53,939 nucleotides of DNA from Bowmanella sp. JS7-9 (GCF_004329715.1 NZ_JXSY01000007.1:1-53939); one strand, 5' to 3'. Shown: positions 23,921-33,910, numbered from the stretch's first letter. Program-made: numbers and translations. Notes: a model not told the origin generated them from the letters alone.

Positions 23921-25073
23921 CTGCTCTCCTTGTCCAAAGCAATCTGACATCAAAGGTAATCGCTGCCAGCATCGTCATAATCACCACCAGACAAAATGCC
24001 ACGACGGCAGGGCCCGGATACACCTGAATAGTTTCCAGCTGAATAAGACTAACCAGAATCGCTACCACAAACACGTCCACCATCGACCAGCGCCCGATAA
24101 ACTCGACCATACGATACAGCCCGGTGCGTTGGCGTGCACGTGAGATATGTTGCACTGTGACGGTCCAGTTCAGCCAGGTGAGTACGATCAATTTCATCAG
24201 GGGTACCACCACACTGGCCAGAAAGATAATAATCGCGACCGGGTATGAACCATGCTGCCACAGACGCACCACGCCACCCAGAATGGTGTTTGCCTCGGTG
24301 TCGCCCAACGCACTGGTGGTCATTATCGGCAGCAAATTCGCCGGTAAATACAAAATAATCGCCGTGCTTAACATTGCCCATGTCAGTTGAATCGCACGCT
24401 GACGTTGCGAAGAATCAAAGGCGCCTGCGGGATTTTTTTGTCCTTGTAACGAATGCCCCAAATTAATCAGTTGCTGCCGCAAAGTGTGCATGTCCAGCCA
24501 ACTGAGCGAAGCGTAAAAGCACAGGGTAAACAACATAAAGGCAAAGAAGCTGATCCCCAGCGATACGTCGGCCATATCGGCAATCTTAATCAACGACACC
24601 AGCGCCCCGAGTAAAAACACTTCTGCCATGCCCCATGGCGTTAAGCGCTGCAGTATCCGCAACACACTGTTGGCCGCAGGGAAATGCCGCGCAAATAATA
24701 CCGCCAGTTGCAGGTACACAATGCACAACAGCACCAGCAAGGGGATTACCACCACCAACAACACTTGGATGAAGGCCAAAAACATAAAATCGTGGCTGAC
24801 CAATGTTTGTAACCCGGAGAGCATGGATATCTCATTTCGCTGACCGGACGCCGCAAACTGCAAAAATGAAAACGGTAAAGTGAAAGCGAGAAAAATCAAA
24901 GCAGCCAGTGTACAAGCCAGACTCACCTGGTTAGCCTGTCGCCGCTGACGATGCAGTCCGGCATGACAACGTGGGCAAACCGCCTTAAATCCGCCCGGCA
25001 CCCGAGAAATGCGCACGGCTAAGGCACAGTCAGGGCAATGCACTAGTTGGGCAGAGTGAAAAGAGTCAGTCAC
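23913..25073 (-). CDS. pqiA: PqiA, paraquat-inducible membrane protein
   Basis: 386 residues. Cys-rich N-terminus with two CxxC pairs (CPDCALAVRISRVPGGFKAVCPRC), then eight membrane helices in two homologous halves (AMLSTAIILYLPANLLPIMTT repeats the pattern of the first half). It is first in pqiABC, the inner-membrane part of a lipid transport system. Confidence 0.93.
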   Translation of the reverse strand: MTDSFHSAQLVHCPDCALAVRISRVPGGFKAVCPRCHAGLHRQRRQANQVSLACTLAALIFLAFTLPFSFLQFAASGQRNEISMLSGLQTLVSHDFMFLAFIQVLLVVVIPLLVLLCIVYLQLAVLFARHFPAANSVLRILQRLTPWGMAEVFLLGALVSLIKIADMADVSLGISFFAFMLFTLCFYASLSWLDMHTLRQQLINLGHSLQGQKNPAGAFDSSQRQRAIQLTWAMLSTAIILYLPANLLPIMTTSALGDTEANTILGGVVRLWQHGSYPVAIIIFLASVVVPLMKLIVLTWLNWTVTVQHISRARQRTGLYRMVEFIGRWSMVDVFVVAILVSLIQLETIQVYPGPAVVAFCLVVIMTMLAAITFDVRLLWTRRADG

Positions 25074-25340
25074 GGGATTCCTTGTCGACAGGCTTTACTA
25101 GTAGTGTAGTCACTACCACTCATTATGCTGCTTATGATTACACGCAAGCTGCTGATTTGGCTAACAATTAACCTAACCACAAAATATCGCCTGCTTTATG
25201 AGCACATTCCCGCATACGCACCGAGCCCGAATCTGCGTGAAACTGGTCATTTATTCGCTCAAACCATTTGACATTGGCAGGTATAACGGGCACACTTCGT
25301 CGCCTTAAATTTTGACTTAAATCTTTTTGGGAGTTCCACC

Positions 25341-25604
25341 TTGGCTAACATCAAGTCTGCTAAGAAACGTGCGATTCAGGCCGAGAAGCGCCGCCAGCAC
25401 AACGCAAGCCGTCGCTCCATGATGCGTACCTACCTGAAGAAGGTAGTGGCTGCAATCAAAGCTGGTGACAAAGCGAAAGCTACTGAAGCTTTCACTACTG
25501 TGCAACCGATTCTGGACCGTTACGCTGCCAAAGGTTTGATCCACAAGAACAAAGCTGCTCGTCATAAGAGCCGTTTGTCTGCACAGATCAACGCTTTGAG
25601 CTAA
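25341..25604 (+). CDS. rpsT: 30S ribosomal protein S20
   Basis: 87 residues, a basic helix bundle: [20 protein letters not shown] and [10 protein letters not shown]. It starts with TTG (UUG) preceded by GGGAG, the same unusual start as E. coli rpsT, where it serves autogenous control. A TTGACA box lies at 25268-25273, but no good -10 was found. Confidence 0.97.
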   Translation: MANIKSAKKRAIQAEKRRQHNASRRSMMRTYLKKVVAAIKAGDKAKATEAFTTVQPILDRYAAKGLIHKNKAARHKSRLSAQINALS

Positions 25605-25618
25605 GCACAGAGTTTCCG

Positions 25619-25645
25619 AAAAAAGCGCCTTCTGGCGCTTTTTTT
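25619..25645 (+). terminator. rho-independent terminator of rpsT
   Basis: AAAAGCGCC-ttct-GGCGCTTTTTTT directly after the stop codon. Confidence 0.92.
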
Positions 25646-25711
25646 GTATCTGTCACATGACAAGGGCAAGGGTTTACTTTAGGCTAGCTCCTCGAAGTTA
25701 GGAGTAACATC

Positions 25712-25888
25712 ATGATTAGATTGCTATTTCTGGTTCCATTTATTCTGGCCTTACTGTGGTTTATGTATTTACGCCGCAACGGCTACACGCTGGAGCAAGG
25801 CAAAAAAGGCTTCCTGTATATCTTAATTTTTTCGCTCACCGTCGGCGGTTTCTACACCCTGCTGATTTGGCTCACCCATTTACATTAG
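25712..25888 (+). CDS. small two-helix membrane protein (58 residues)
   Basis: ATG 25712 with AGGAG seven bases upstream. MIRLLFLVPFILALLWFMYL forms the first helix, then RRNGYTLEQGKKG and a second helix (LYILIFSLTVGGFYTLLIWL). The pattern helix-charged turn-helix and the good ribosome binding site make it a likely gene although short. No family recognised. Confidence 0.7.
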   Translation: MIRLLFLVPFILALLWFMYLRRNGYTLEQGKKGFLYILIFSLTVGGFYTLLIWLTHLH

Positions 25889-25958
25889 TTCACTGGCAAA
25901 TCTGGCGTTTGTTTCTATAGTTGGTAACCGATTTCACAACTGAGACAAAGGACACGCT

Positions 25959-26264
25959 ATGTTGCATAGACTGCTCCTTGCCAGTTTTGCAGTATTGGCA
26001 ACATCCACACCGGCAGCTTCTCTACCTGATATCCAGACAGACACGTTGCAGACTTTGTGCATCAGTACCCGCGACCATCAGGTCCGCTGCATTAAACCTT
26101 CCGAACAGGGCGCAAATGCGAGGGTGTATGTTTATCCGCTAGTTACCCGCAATGTGCCCAGTGGCGATGATGTTACCTGCTATCAGCGCGCCAGCCTGAC
26201 GGTGTGCCGCCCGGCCGCGGAAGTCTCGCCGGTGCTGACGTCTTTGCTTACCCACGACGAATAA
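25959..26264 (+). CDS. small secreted protein, function unknown
   Basis: 101 residues. Signal peptide (LLLASFAVLATSTPAASLP) then a short domain with four cysteines (LCISTRDHQVRC, TCYQRASLTVC), probably disulfide bonded in the periplasm. AAAGGA precedes the ATG. Not recognised. Confidence 0.7.
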   Translation: MLHRLLLASFAVLATSTPAASLPDIQTDTLQTLCISTRDHQVRCIKPSEQGANARVYVYPLVTRNVPSGDDVTCYQRASLTVCRPAAEVSPVLTSLLTHDE

Positions 26265-26266
26265 CA

Positions 26267-26295
26267 AAAACGCCAGTCTAAGACTGGCGTTTTTA
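26267..26295. terminator. bidirectional terminator
   Basis: AAAAACGCCAGTCT-AAGACTGGCGTTTTT between two convergent genes, with A- and T-runs on both sides, so it serves both strands (the small secreted protein and oadB). Confidence 0.9.
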
Positions 26296-26334
26296 CTTCA
26301 AGATATTGGCAGAGGCCTGCCGGTAACAAAACCG

Positions 26335-27465
26335 TTAGCCAACCAACGCCAGCAAAATCCCCGCAGCTACCGCTGACCCCAGCACACCCGCCACGTTTGG
26401 CCCCATGGCATGCATTAACAGGAAATTGTGCGGGTTGGACTCAAGGCCTACCTTGTTGGCCACCCTGGCGGCCATGGGCACCGCAGATACGCCTGCAGCG
26501 CCAATCAGCGGGTTAATCTTCTTGCTGCTCATGCGGTTCATCAATTTGGCCATTAACACCCCTGCTGCGGTGCCTATGGCGAATGCTACCGCGCCCAAGG
26601 CTAAAATCCCCAGCGTCTCTGCTTTGAGGAATTTATCTGCAGACATCTTAGAGCCCACCGCGAGCCCGAGAAAGATGGTCACCACGTTAATCAGTTCATT
26701 CTGTGCGGTCTTGCTCAGACGCTCCACTACGCCGGCTTCACGCATCAGGTTGCCTAAGCAGAACATGCCCACCAGCGGCGTGGCCGTGGGTAAAAACAGG
26801 ATGGTCAGCAACAGCACGGCCAACGGAAACAGAATCTTTTCACGCTGGGACACATGACGAAGCTGCGCCATCTCGATTTTGCGTTCATCTTCGGTCGTCA
26901 GGGCTTTCATAATCGGTGGCTGAATAATCGGCACCAACGCCATATAGGAATAAGCGGCTACCGCAATCGCCCCCAACAGTTCTGGCGCTAAGCGAGATGC
27001 TAAAAAGATTGCCGTGGGACCATCTGCCCCGCCGATAATCGCAATCGCGGAGGCATCTTTGAGGGTGTACTCCAGCCCCGGCACCATATTCAGTAAAATC
27101 GCACCGATAAGGGTCGCAAAGATCCCAAACTGAGCCGCCGCTCCAAGTAGCAACATGCGCGGATTCGCAATTAACGCACCGAAATCGGTTAACGCCCCCA
27201 CGCCCATAAAGATCAGCAGCGGAAACACGCCGGTTTCGATACCCACGGTATAAATGTAATACAGCAGGCCACCGGGCTCAGAGAATCCAGCCAGTGGAAT
27301 ATTGGTCAGGATCGCACCAAAGCCGATGGGTAATAACAACAGCGGTTCGAACTTCTTTTTAATTGCCAGAAACAGTAGCGCGCAGCCCACCAGCATCATG
27401 ATTGCCTGCCCCGGCGCGAAATTGGCCAGCGCCGTGGAGTGCCACAAGGTAGTAAGTTTTTCCAT
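26335..27465 (-). CDS. oadB: oxaloacetate decarboxylase, beta subunit (Na+ pump)
   Basis: 376 residues with nine or so membrane helices. The family motif [17 protein letters not shown] carries the aspartate involved in Na+ translocation, and [36 protein letters not shown] is a conserved C-terminal block. It decarboxylates carboxybiotin from OadA and exports Na+. Third gene of oadGAB, four bases after oadA. Confidence 0.96.
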   Translation of the reverse strand: MEKLTTLWHSTALANFAPGQAIMMLVGCALLFLAIKKKFEPLLLLPIGFGAILTNIPLAGFSEPGGLLYYIYTVGIETGVFPLLIFMGVGALTDFGALIANPRMLLLGAAAQFGIFATLIGAILLNMVPGLEYTLKDASAIAIIGGADGPTAIFLASRLAPELLGAIAVAAYSYMALVPIIQPPIMKALTTEDERKIEMAQLRHVSQREKILFPLAVLLLTILFLPTATPLVGMFCLGNLMREAGVVERLSKTAQNELINVVTIFLGLAVGSKMSADKFLKAETLGILALGAVAFAIGTAAGVLMAKLMNRMSSKKINPLIGAAGVSAVPMAARVANKVGLESNPHNFLLMHAMGPNVAGVLGSAVAAGILLALVG

Positions 27466-27468
27466 CGG

Positions 27469-29250
27469 TTACCCCAGCGCAATCATGGCTTGACCAGACT
27501 GCACCGCCTGACCTTCACTGACTAACACTTGTACGACGCTGCCCGCGGTGGCAGCCCGTACCTCAGTTTCCATTTTCATGGCTTCCAGCTTTATCACCAC
27601 CTGACCGGCTTCAACCTGATCACCCGGGCGCACCAGGACCTGTAAAATATTACCGGCTAAGGGCGAATTTACCGTGCTGGCCGTTGCCGCAGGTGTAACC
27701 ACGGGCGCACTCGATGTAGCGGTCTCTGCGCTAATTGCGCCTAACTGACCATCGGCGGCCACCTCTACCCGATACACCTTGCCATCGACCCGCACACTAT
27801 AACTGGCGGCCCCACCCTGCGCAGTCGCAACGCTGGCTGCCGGTGCAGGATTTGCCGCCTCGCTGCCAGGCACAGGTTCAAACGCAGCCGGATTATCGCG
27901 GTTTTGAATAAACTTCAGCCCCACCTGTGGGAACAGTGCATAGGTCAACACGTCATCAACTTTGTCCTGTGCCACACGCAACCCGTGTTGCTTAACCAAC
28001 TCATCAAATTCAGTTGCCAGTTTATCCAGCTCTGGGGCGAGTAGATCTGCCGGGCGGCAGCTGACAGGCTCAGCGCCGTCTAACACTCTCTGTTGCAGCG
28101 CCTGATTAACCGGAGCGGCCGTCGCGCCATATTCGCCACGTAATACCCCGGCGGTTTCTTTACTGATGCTCTTATAACGCTCGCCGGACAGAACGTTAAT
28201 CACGGCCTGAGTCCCGACAATCTGCGACGTAGGCGTAACCAGTGGGATATACCCCAGGTCTTCCCTCACCCTTGGAATTTCCAGCAGCACGTCGTCCAGC
28301 TTATCCAGCGCATTTTGCTCTTTTAATTGGCTTTCCATATTGGTCAGCATTCCGCCAGGCACCTGCGCGACCAGAATGCGGGCATCGACGCCTTTCAGGC
28401 TGCCTTCAAACTGAGCGTACTTTTTACGCACCTCGCGAAAATAGGTTGCGATGTCCGCCAGTTTAGCCATATCCAGGCCGGTATCCCGTGGTGTGCCTTC
28501 TACGATGGACACCATGGTTTCCGTGGCGGAATGGCCATAGGTCATGCTCATCGGCGAAATGGCACAGTCGAGCATATCGATGCCAGCATCAATCGCTTTT
28601 TGGTAAGTTGCCGTGCTAAGGCCGGTGGTCGCGTGACATTGCATCGCAATCGGTACATTGACCGTTTCTTTCAACCGGGTGATTAACTCTTCGCAATCGT
28701 AGGGTTTCAGTAACCCGGCCATATCTTTAATACAAATGGAATGGACGCCCATGTCTTCCAGTTGGCGTGCCATATTCAGCCACAAATCCAATGAATGCAC
28801 CGGGCTTACGGTATAGGACAAAGTACCCTGCGCATGGGCACCGACCTTAATCGCCGCCGCGACTGCCGTTTGCAGGTTACGTACATCATTCATCGCATCG
28901 AAAATGCGGAATACATCGATACCATTGGTGTGGGCACGCTCGACAAAGCGCTCGACTACATCATCGGCATAGTGACGATAACCCAGCAGATTCTGGCCGC
29001 GTAACAACATCTGCTGTGGTGTTTTTGGCATGGCTTTTTTCAGGGCGCGTAACCGCTCCCATGGATCTTCGCCCAGATAACGGATGCAGGCATCAAAGGT
29101 CGCGCCTCCCCAGGACTCGATAGACCAGTAACCCACGTCGTCCAGCTGCGCCGCGATGGGAAGCATATCGTCAAGGCGCATACGCGTAGCCAGCAATGAC
29201 TGATGTGCATCGCGCAATACTAATTCGGTTATTCCCAACGGCTTAGGCAT
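27469..29250 (-). CDS. oadA: oxaloacetate decarboxylase, alpha subunit (biotin carboxyltransferase)
   Basis: 593 residues from ATG 29248-29250. N-terminal carboxyltransferase TIM barrel ([35 protein letters not shown]), association domain, Ala/Pro linker and biotinyl domain with EAMKMETEV; the biotinylated lysine is about K559. The frame is open upstream to 29364, but the ATG overlapping oadG by eight bases fits the family start. Confidence 0.97.
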   Translation of the reverse strand: MPKPLGITELVLRDAHQSLLATRMRLDDMLPIAAQLDDVGYWSIESWGGATFDACIRYLGEDPWERLRALKKAMPKTPQQMLLRGQNLLGYRHYADDVVERFVERAHTNGIDVFRIFDAMNDVRNLQTAVAAAIKVGAHAQGTLSYTVSPVHSLDLWLNMARQLEDMGVHSICIKDMAGLLKPYDCEELITRLKETVNVPIAMQCHATTGLSTATYQKAIDAGIDMLDCAISPMSMTYGHSATETMVSIVEGTPRDTGLDMAKLADIATYFREVRKKYAQFEGSLKGVDARILVAQVPGGMLTNMESQLKEQNALDKLDDVLLEIPRVREDLGYIPLVTPTSQIVGTQAVINVLSGERYKSISKETAGVLRGEYGATAAPVNQALQQRVLDGAEPVSCRPADLLAPELDKLATEFDELVKQHGLRVAQDKVDDVLTYALFPQVGLKFIQNRDNPAAFEPVPGSEAANPAPAASVATAQGGAASYSVRVDGKVYRVEVAADGQLGAISAETATSSAPVVTPAATASTVNSPLAGNILQVLVRPGDQVEAGQVVIKLEAMKMETEVRAATAGSVVQVLVSEGQAVQSGQAMIALG

Positions 29251-29497
29251 GATGATTATCCTTTCGATACTGGTGAATGGCTGCACCGATGGCAGCAACG
29301 GTCTGTGGAGACAGCTGATTAGCTGCGGGTGACAGTGTGTGAACAGTTGGTGCGTCGGCCTCATTCACGGGATTTGCAAACCTGGCCAGACTATTAGTCG
29401 CCACAATTAACAGGCTCAGAAAGGCGAATACCCCCCCCATTCCCACCAGCATCAGTAGCGCCGATTCTTTCAATAAATCGACTATCTGTGCATCCAT
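29243..29497 (-). CDS. oadG: oxaloacetate decarboxylase, gamma subunit
   Basis: 84 residues. One membrane helix ([22 protein letters not shown]), then a short Ala/Pro-rich cytoplasmic tail ending in [10 protein letters not shown], histidine-rich as in OadG proteins that bind zinc. It is the first gene of the operon. Confidence 0.92.
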   Translation of the reverse strand: MDAQIVDLLKESALLMLVGMGGVFAFLSLLIVATNSLARFANPVNEADAPTVHTLSPAANQLSPQTVAAIGAAIHQYRKDNHHA

Positions 29498-29600
29498 AGC
29501 TATTCCAAATTAATTAGGGGTGACGAATAATTATCACGTCAAATAGCGAATAACAACGATGAATCACATTATTTATGCAGATAAAATGCATAACAAATCA

Positions 29601-30035
29601 TTAACATTCGGTTTTTTCTAATAACTGCGCGGCCAGCCTGACAAAATCTGATGACGTTACGATCCCAATCAACACACCATAATCATCCAGTACCGGCAGG
29701 CAACCGTGTCGGTTATCCAGAAAATATCTGGCCACGTCCCTGACGGTATCCGTCGCCTTTATTCGGCTGCATTCCTCTGCGGGCACCGCCACTTCTTTGA
29801 TACTGGTCCAACTTTCGCGGCGCTCAAGTGCGTTCGCGCCATATAGGGTCAGCAAACTAATTACCTTACTGACCAATGCCTTTTGCGTTACCAAAGACAG
29901 TAACTTGCCATTTTCATCTACGACCGGCAAATGACGAACACCCTGTTCTCGGGTCATTTCATGGGCATCTTTTAGCGTGGCATCCGGGCCAAGGGTGACC
30001 AGTTTGGTGGTCATGATCTCGTTGATAGTCAGCAT
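29601..30035 (-). CDS. CBS-domain protein
   Basis: 144 residues from ATG 30033-30035 with GGAGAAAG upstream. Two CBS domains: MTTKLVTLGPDATLKDAHEMTREQGVRHLPVVDENG and KATDTVRDVARYFLDNRHGCLPVLDDYGVLIGIVTSSDFV. Such pairs bind adenosine nucleotides. The regulated partner is unknown. Confidence 0.88.
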   Translation of the reverse strand: MLTINEIMTTKLVTLGPDATLKDAHEMTREQGVRHLPVVDENGKLLSLVTQKALVSKVISLLTLYGANALERRESWTSIKEVAVPAEECSRIKATDTVRDVARYFLDNRHGCLPVLDDYGVLIGIVTSSDFVRLAAQLLEKTEC

Positions 30036-30303
30036 GTCTTTCTCCACGAATCAGCTTACCTGTGTGAGTTTATGCTAAATTTTTTATCCCGCCCGGGCAT
30101 GTATCTGGATCAACAAACCCGTTTAAAAACCATACAAATCAAGTCGTAGTCAGCGGCATTGAATATCCATCAGCTCAAACTCCTGTGCGCCTTTGCGTGC
30201 CTTCAGGTCACGGGAGAAATGTAACAAGGTTTGCCAAACGCAGATTTTCAGCTTTTTGACTTGCTACACTGGCGAACAATGCAAACACACTCAAGAGAAT
30301 AAT

Positions 30304-32328
30304 ATGCGCTTCAAATACTCCCTTTTGGCCGCTGCACTGCTGCTAAGTGGCACATCAGCAATTGCCGAGCCTGCGGTTCAGTCCGGCGTAGATTTACAGG
30401 CACTGGATCGTCAGACTCGTCCCCAGGATGACTTTTATCAATTTGCCAATGGGGGCTGGCTCGATAACACCCCAATCCCGGATATCTACTCGGGTTACAC
30501 GATTTATCACCAGGTGTATGAAGACGCTGAGGTTGCACTTAAGGCAATCATCGAGCAGGCCGCACAAAATAAACAGCAAGCTGGCAGCGAAGCACAGAAA
30601 GTCGGCGATTTGTATAACAGTTGGATGGATGCAGAGGCCATCAATAAGTTAGGCGTCAGCCCATTACTGCCAGCCATTGCGCAGATTGATGCCATCAGTA
30701 CGCAGGAACAGTTACAGGCCATGTTGGCAAAATTGTCCCGCGCCGGGGTGGATTTACCGTTTGCATTTTATATTCAGCCTGACCTGAAAAACTCCGCCGA
30801 GTATGCAGTGTATTTTTCACAAAACGGGCTGACTTTGCCGGATCGTGATTACTACCTGCAAACCGATAATGAAAAGTTTGCCAAAGCGCGTGAGGGGCTG
30901 CCCGGCTACATTAAACAGATGCTGAGCTTCGTGGATCACACCGCAACGGCAGTGCGCGCGCAGGCCATCATAGATTTTGAAACCCAGATCGCACAACAGC
31001 AGTGGAGCCGGGTTGATAACCGCGACGATGAAAAAACCTACAACCCTTATCCTGTTGCCGAGCTCAGTAAGCTGGGCACACATCTGCAATGGCAGCCGAT
31101 GCTTTCCACATTAGGTTTGGACAAAGCTGAGAAGGTCATTATCAGCCAACCTGACTATTTTATGGCGATGGATAAAATGTTGCAGTCCGTCGACTTATCC
31201 GTTTGGAAAGACTACCTGAAATACAATCTGATTCGCGCGCACGCCACCGACTTAGGTGACGACGTAGATGAAGTGCATTTTCAGTTTATGGCGAAAACCC
31301 TATCTGGTCAGGAGAAACAGCGTCCACGCTGGAAGCGTGGGATCAGTCTGGTGAATGGATCACTGGGTGAAGCCGTCGGTCGCCTGTATGTCGAGCAACA
31401 TTTTCCTGCAAAAGCCAAGAGCAAGATGCAGGAATTGGTCAACAACGTACTAACGGTACTGGACGAAGGCATCGACAAGCTGGAATGGATGTCAGATGAA
31501 ACCAAAATCAAAGCGAAACAGAAAGCAGCTAACTTCACCACCAAAATCGGTTATCCCGATAAATGGCGCGATTACAGCAAATTAAACATTGTCGAAGGTG
31601 ACCATTTCGGCAACGCGCAGCGGGTACATGATTACAATTATCAGCGCCAAGTCGATAAGCTGGGCCAGCCGATCGACCGCACCGAATGGTTTATGACGCC
31701 ACAAACTGTGAATGCTTACTATGATCCTACCCAAAACGAGATCGTGTTTCCGGCAGCGCGTCTGCAACCGCCATTTTTCCAGTTAAGTGCTGATGATGCG
31801 ATCAATTATGGCGCGATCGGTGGCGTCATCGGCCACGAAATCAGCCATGGCTTCGATGACAGCGGCAGTAAATATGATGGCGATGGCAATCTGAAAAACT
31901 GGTGGAGCGAGTCCGATCGCAAGGCGTTTGAACAACGCACGACCATGCTGGTTGAACAATATAACCAGTTTTCCCCTATCGAAGGGATGACGGTCAATGG
32001 AGAACTGACACTGGGTGAGAACATCGGCGATTTATCTGGCGTGGCCATGGCCTATAAAGCCTATATCCGAAGTCTCAATGGTAAGCCTGCGCCTGTAATT
32101 GACGGTTTCACCGGCCCACAACGATTCTTTATCGGTTATGCCATGTCGCGCAAAGGTAAATACAAGGAAGAAACCACGATTAGCCGCTTGGCCAGCGATC
32201 CGCACTCTCCGTTAAAGTATCGTGTTAACGGCGTTTATCCGAATATTGATGCCTTCTATCAGGCGTTTGATGTTAAACCAGGTGATGCCATGTATTTACC
32301 CCCCGAGCAACGGGTAAAAATCTGGTAA
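30304..32328 (+). CDS. M13 family metallopeptidase (PepO/neprilysin-like)
   Basis: 674 residues from ATG 30304 with a signal peptide (MRFKYSLLAAALLLSGTSAIA). The zinc motif HEISH spans residues 511-515, and the third ligand lies in ENIGDLSG (E572). NAYYDPTQNEIVFPAARLQPPF upstream is the M13 substrate-binding strand. It is a periplasmic or extracellular endopeptidase for short peptides. The frame is open further upstream, but the signal peptide start is clear. Confidence 0.95.
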   Translation: MRFKYSLLAAALLLSGTSAIAEPAVQSGVDLQALDRQTRPQDDFYQFANGGWLDNTPIPDIYSGYTIYHQVYEDAEVALKAIIEQAAQNKQQAGSEAQKVGDLYNSWMDAEAINKLGVSPLLPAIAQIDAISTQEQLQAMLAKLSRAGVDLPFAFYIQPDLKNSAEYAVYFSQNGLTLPDRDYYLQTDNEKFAKAREGLPGYIKQMLSFVDHTATAVRAQAIIDFETQIAQQQWSRVDNRDDEKTYNPYPVAELSKLGTHLQWQPMLSTLGLDKAEKVIISQPDYFMAMDKMLQSVDLSVWKDYLKYNLIRAHATDLGDDVDEVHFQFMAKTLSGQEKQRPRWKRGISLVNGSLGEAVGRLYVEQHFPAKAKSKMQELVNNVLTVLDEGIDKLEWMSDETKIKAKQKAANFTTKIGYPDKWRDYSKLNIVEGDHFGNAQRVHDYNYQRQVDKLGQPIDRTEWFMTPQTVNAYYDPTQNEIVFPAARLQPPFFQLSADDAINYGAIGGVIGHEISHGFDDSGSKYDGDGNLKNWWSESDRKAFEQRTTMLVEQYNQFSPIEGMTVNGELTLGENIGDLSGVAMAYKAYIRSLNGKPAPVIDGFTGPQRFFIGYAMSRKGKYKEETTISRLASDPHSPLKYRVNGVYPNIDAFYQAFDVKPGDAMYLPPEQRVKIW

Positions 32329-32339
32329 GCAATGAATCC

Positions 32340-32366
32340 AAAGGCGAACATCCGTTCGCCTTTTTT
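32340..32366 (+). terminator. rho-independent terminator of the M13 peptidase gene
   Basis: AAGGCGAAC-atcc-GTTCGCCTTTTTT directly after the stop. Confidence 0.9.
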
Positions 32367-32391
32367 ATCGCTATGCAATCTCAGTGCACGG

Positions 32392-33147
32392 TCAGCCAAT
32401 CAACAGCATTTTGGTAACCAGCGTTAATGAAACCAGCACCAACGCAGGTTTCACAATCTTACTCCCTTTGAGGTATACCAGTTCAGAGCCATAGCGTGCC
32501 CCAACCCACTGCCCGCATGCCATGCCTAGCCCGATAGACCACACCACCTGACCACCAAGGATAAATGCCCCCAATGCAGCCGCATTGGACACCAATAAAA
32601 ACAACTTGGCATACGCCGTGGCTTTCGCAGTGTGAAAACCCAGCAGGGCAATTAAACTAATCGCGAAAAATGAACCAGACGCCGGCCCAAAGAAACCATC
32701 ATAAAATGCCAACAGCGGTACGATAATCAGCCCGTATAGCCCGAGACTAATGCGTTGCTGAGTATCCATGTCTGTTAAACGTGGTGAAAACAACACATAC
32801 AATGCGACACCGGCGATTAACCACGGAACGATAGACTGTAAATGCTGGCTCGGTATCTGTTGGATGAGATAAGCACCGAACGCCGATGCCATAAAACATA
32901 ACAGCAACGGTAGCTTGACGCCTGACAGTTGAATGAGCCCATGCCGGGTAAAGAATCGTACCGCTGAAATCTTGCCGAAGATTGCCTGTAGCTTGTTTGT
33001 TGCTAACGCTTGCGCCGGGGTTAATCCCGCCATTATCAGCACAGGTATCGAGATTAACCCGCCGCCCCCGCCAATAGAGTCAATAAAACCCGCCACGACA
33101 GCTAACAGGGACAAATACAGGACGAGTTGTGGAGTGACTTCTAACAC
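32392..33147 (-). CDS. TauE/SafE family sulfite/organic-anion permease
   Basis: 251 residues with about eight membrane helices; VVAGFIDSIGGGGGLISIPVLI is the family N-terminal motif and ATNKLQAIFG the first loop. The frame stays open upstream to 33477, but those 110 codons are the 250-bp repeat, so the GTG at 33145-33147 (VLEVTPQLVLYLSLL) is chosen. No good ribosome binding site is visible, so the insertion of repeats may have altered its promoter or start. Confidence 0.87.
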   Translation of the reverse strand: MLEVTPQLVLYLSLLAVVAGFIDSIGGGGGLISIPVLIMAGLTPAQALATNKLQAIFGKISAVRFFTRHGLIQLSGVKLPLLLCFMASAFGAYLIQQIPSQHLQSIVPWLIAGVALYVLFSPRLTDMDTQQRISLGLYGLIIVPLLAFYDGFFGPASGSFFAISLIALLGFHTAKATAYAKLFLLVSNAAALGAFILGGQVVWSIGLGMACGQWVGARYGSELVYLKGSKIVKPALVLVSLTLVTKMLLIG

Positions 33148-33189
33148 AAATTTACATGCGGATAATGGAATACCGGCCGAATTGTAAGG

Positions 33190-33220
33190 TGTTCCAGAGG
33201 GTACGGGAACCCTAACCCCA
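33190..33220. repeat. diverged end of a further copy of the 250-bp repeat
   Basis: CCAGAGGGTACGGGAACC and the following CCTAACCCCA resemble the last 30 bases of the two intact units (CCAGAGGAGGTTCTCACC, CCTAAACGCA), suggesting a decayed older copy. Confidence 0.45.
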
Positions 33221-33470
33221 TAAACAAAAAGCCCCGCACAAGTGCAATGGACCAGTCCAATCGGGCAATAAGGTTTACGCAGCAGGATTATGAGGTGCTT
33301 TCCATGCACCTCACCCATTCGGGCCATCGTCGCTACGCGACAATGTTCCAAAACGTTCCTGATTTGTACTCGGGCTTTCCTGCCCTCGCCCTTCGGGCCG
33401 CACTGAAGTGCGTTCAAATTCGCTCCCGGCGAATTTGTCGAACCAGAGGAGGTTCTCACCCCTAAACGCA
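33221..33470 (-). repeat. multi-hairpin 250-bp repeat, copy 1
   Basis: Starts TAAACAAAAAGCCCC, the left arm of the tRNA-Arg terminator, and continues into a series of hairpins (see copy 2). From about base 52 to its end it is identical to copy 2. About seven differences are confined to the first 50 bases. It lies between the TauE gene and tRNA-Arg. Confidence 0.88.
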
Positions 33471-33720
33471 TAAACAAAAAGCCCCGTACAAGTGCAGTGG
33501 ACTAGTGCAATTGGGCGATGAGGTTTACGCAGCAGGATTATGAGGTGCTTTCCATGCACCTCACCCATTCGGGCCATCGTCGCTACGCGACAATGTTCCA
33601 AAACGTTCCTGATTTGTACTCGGGCTTTCCTGCCCTCGCCCTTCGGGCCGCACTGAAGTGCGTTCAAATTCGCTCCCGGCGAATTTGTCGAACCAGAGGA
33701 GGTTCTCACCCCTAAACGCA
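33471..33720 (-). repeat. multi-hairpin 250-bp repeat, copy 2
   Basis: On the minus strand a chain of perfect stem-loops: GAACC/GGTTC, AAATTCGC-cggga-GCGAATTT, CGCACT-tc-AGTGCG, GCCC-gaa-GGGC, TCGC-gta-GCGA and GAGGTGC-atggaaa-GCACCTC. It could be transcribed by readthrough from tRNA-Arg. Long reading frames across the repeat are by-products of this sequence. Confidence 0.88.
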
Positions 33721-33721
33721 T

Positions 33722-33759
33722 AAACAAAAAGCCCCGCACAAGTGCAGGGCTTTTTGTTT
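33722..33759 (-). terminator. terminator of the tRNA-Ser/Arg operon
   Basis: AAACAAAAAGCCC-cgcacaagtgca-GGGCTTTTTGTTT, symmetric, directly downstream of tRNA-Arg. Its 5' half (plus strand) is copied at the head of both 250-bp repeats. Confidence 0.88.
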
Positions 33760-33762
33760 ATA

Positions 33763-33839
33763 TGGCGCGTGTGGAAGGATTCGAACCTCCGACCGCCTGG
33801 TTCGTAGCCAGGTACTCTATCCAGCTGAGCTACACACGC
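33763..33839 (-). tRNA. tRNA-Arg (ACG)
   Basis: 77 nt with encoded CCA; starts GCGTGTGTAGCTCAG, anticodon loop CTACGAA, T loop GGTTCGAATCC. Second of two identical tRNA-Arg genes. Confidence 0.96.
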
Positions 33840-33870
33840 GTTGTTCGGTTTGCGGCAATGCCGTCTTGAA

Positions 33871-33898
33871 AAATAAGGCTCACTATTGTGAGCCTTAT
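33871..33898 (-). terminator. hairpin between the two tRNA-Arg genes
   Basis: On the minus strand ATAAGGCTCAC-aata-GTGAGCCTTATTTTT; a terminator or processing hairpin. Confidence 0.7.
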
Positions 33899-33910
33899 CC
33901 TTGGAATAAA

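Noticed and set aside
25268..25287. rpsT promoter with TTGACA and TATAAC
   Set aside because: The two boxes are only eight bases apart, so they cannot belong to one sigma70 promoter; only the -35-like box is mentioned.
33311..33739. 142-codon minus-strand reading frame with protein-like composition across the tRNA-Arg repeats
   Set aside because: It lies entirely in the 250-bp hairpin repeat and repeats its own sequence; the stem-loops dictate the codons, and there is no ribosome binding site.
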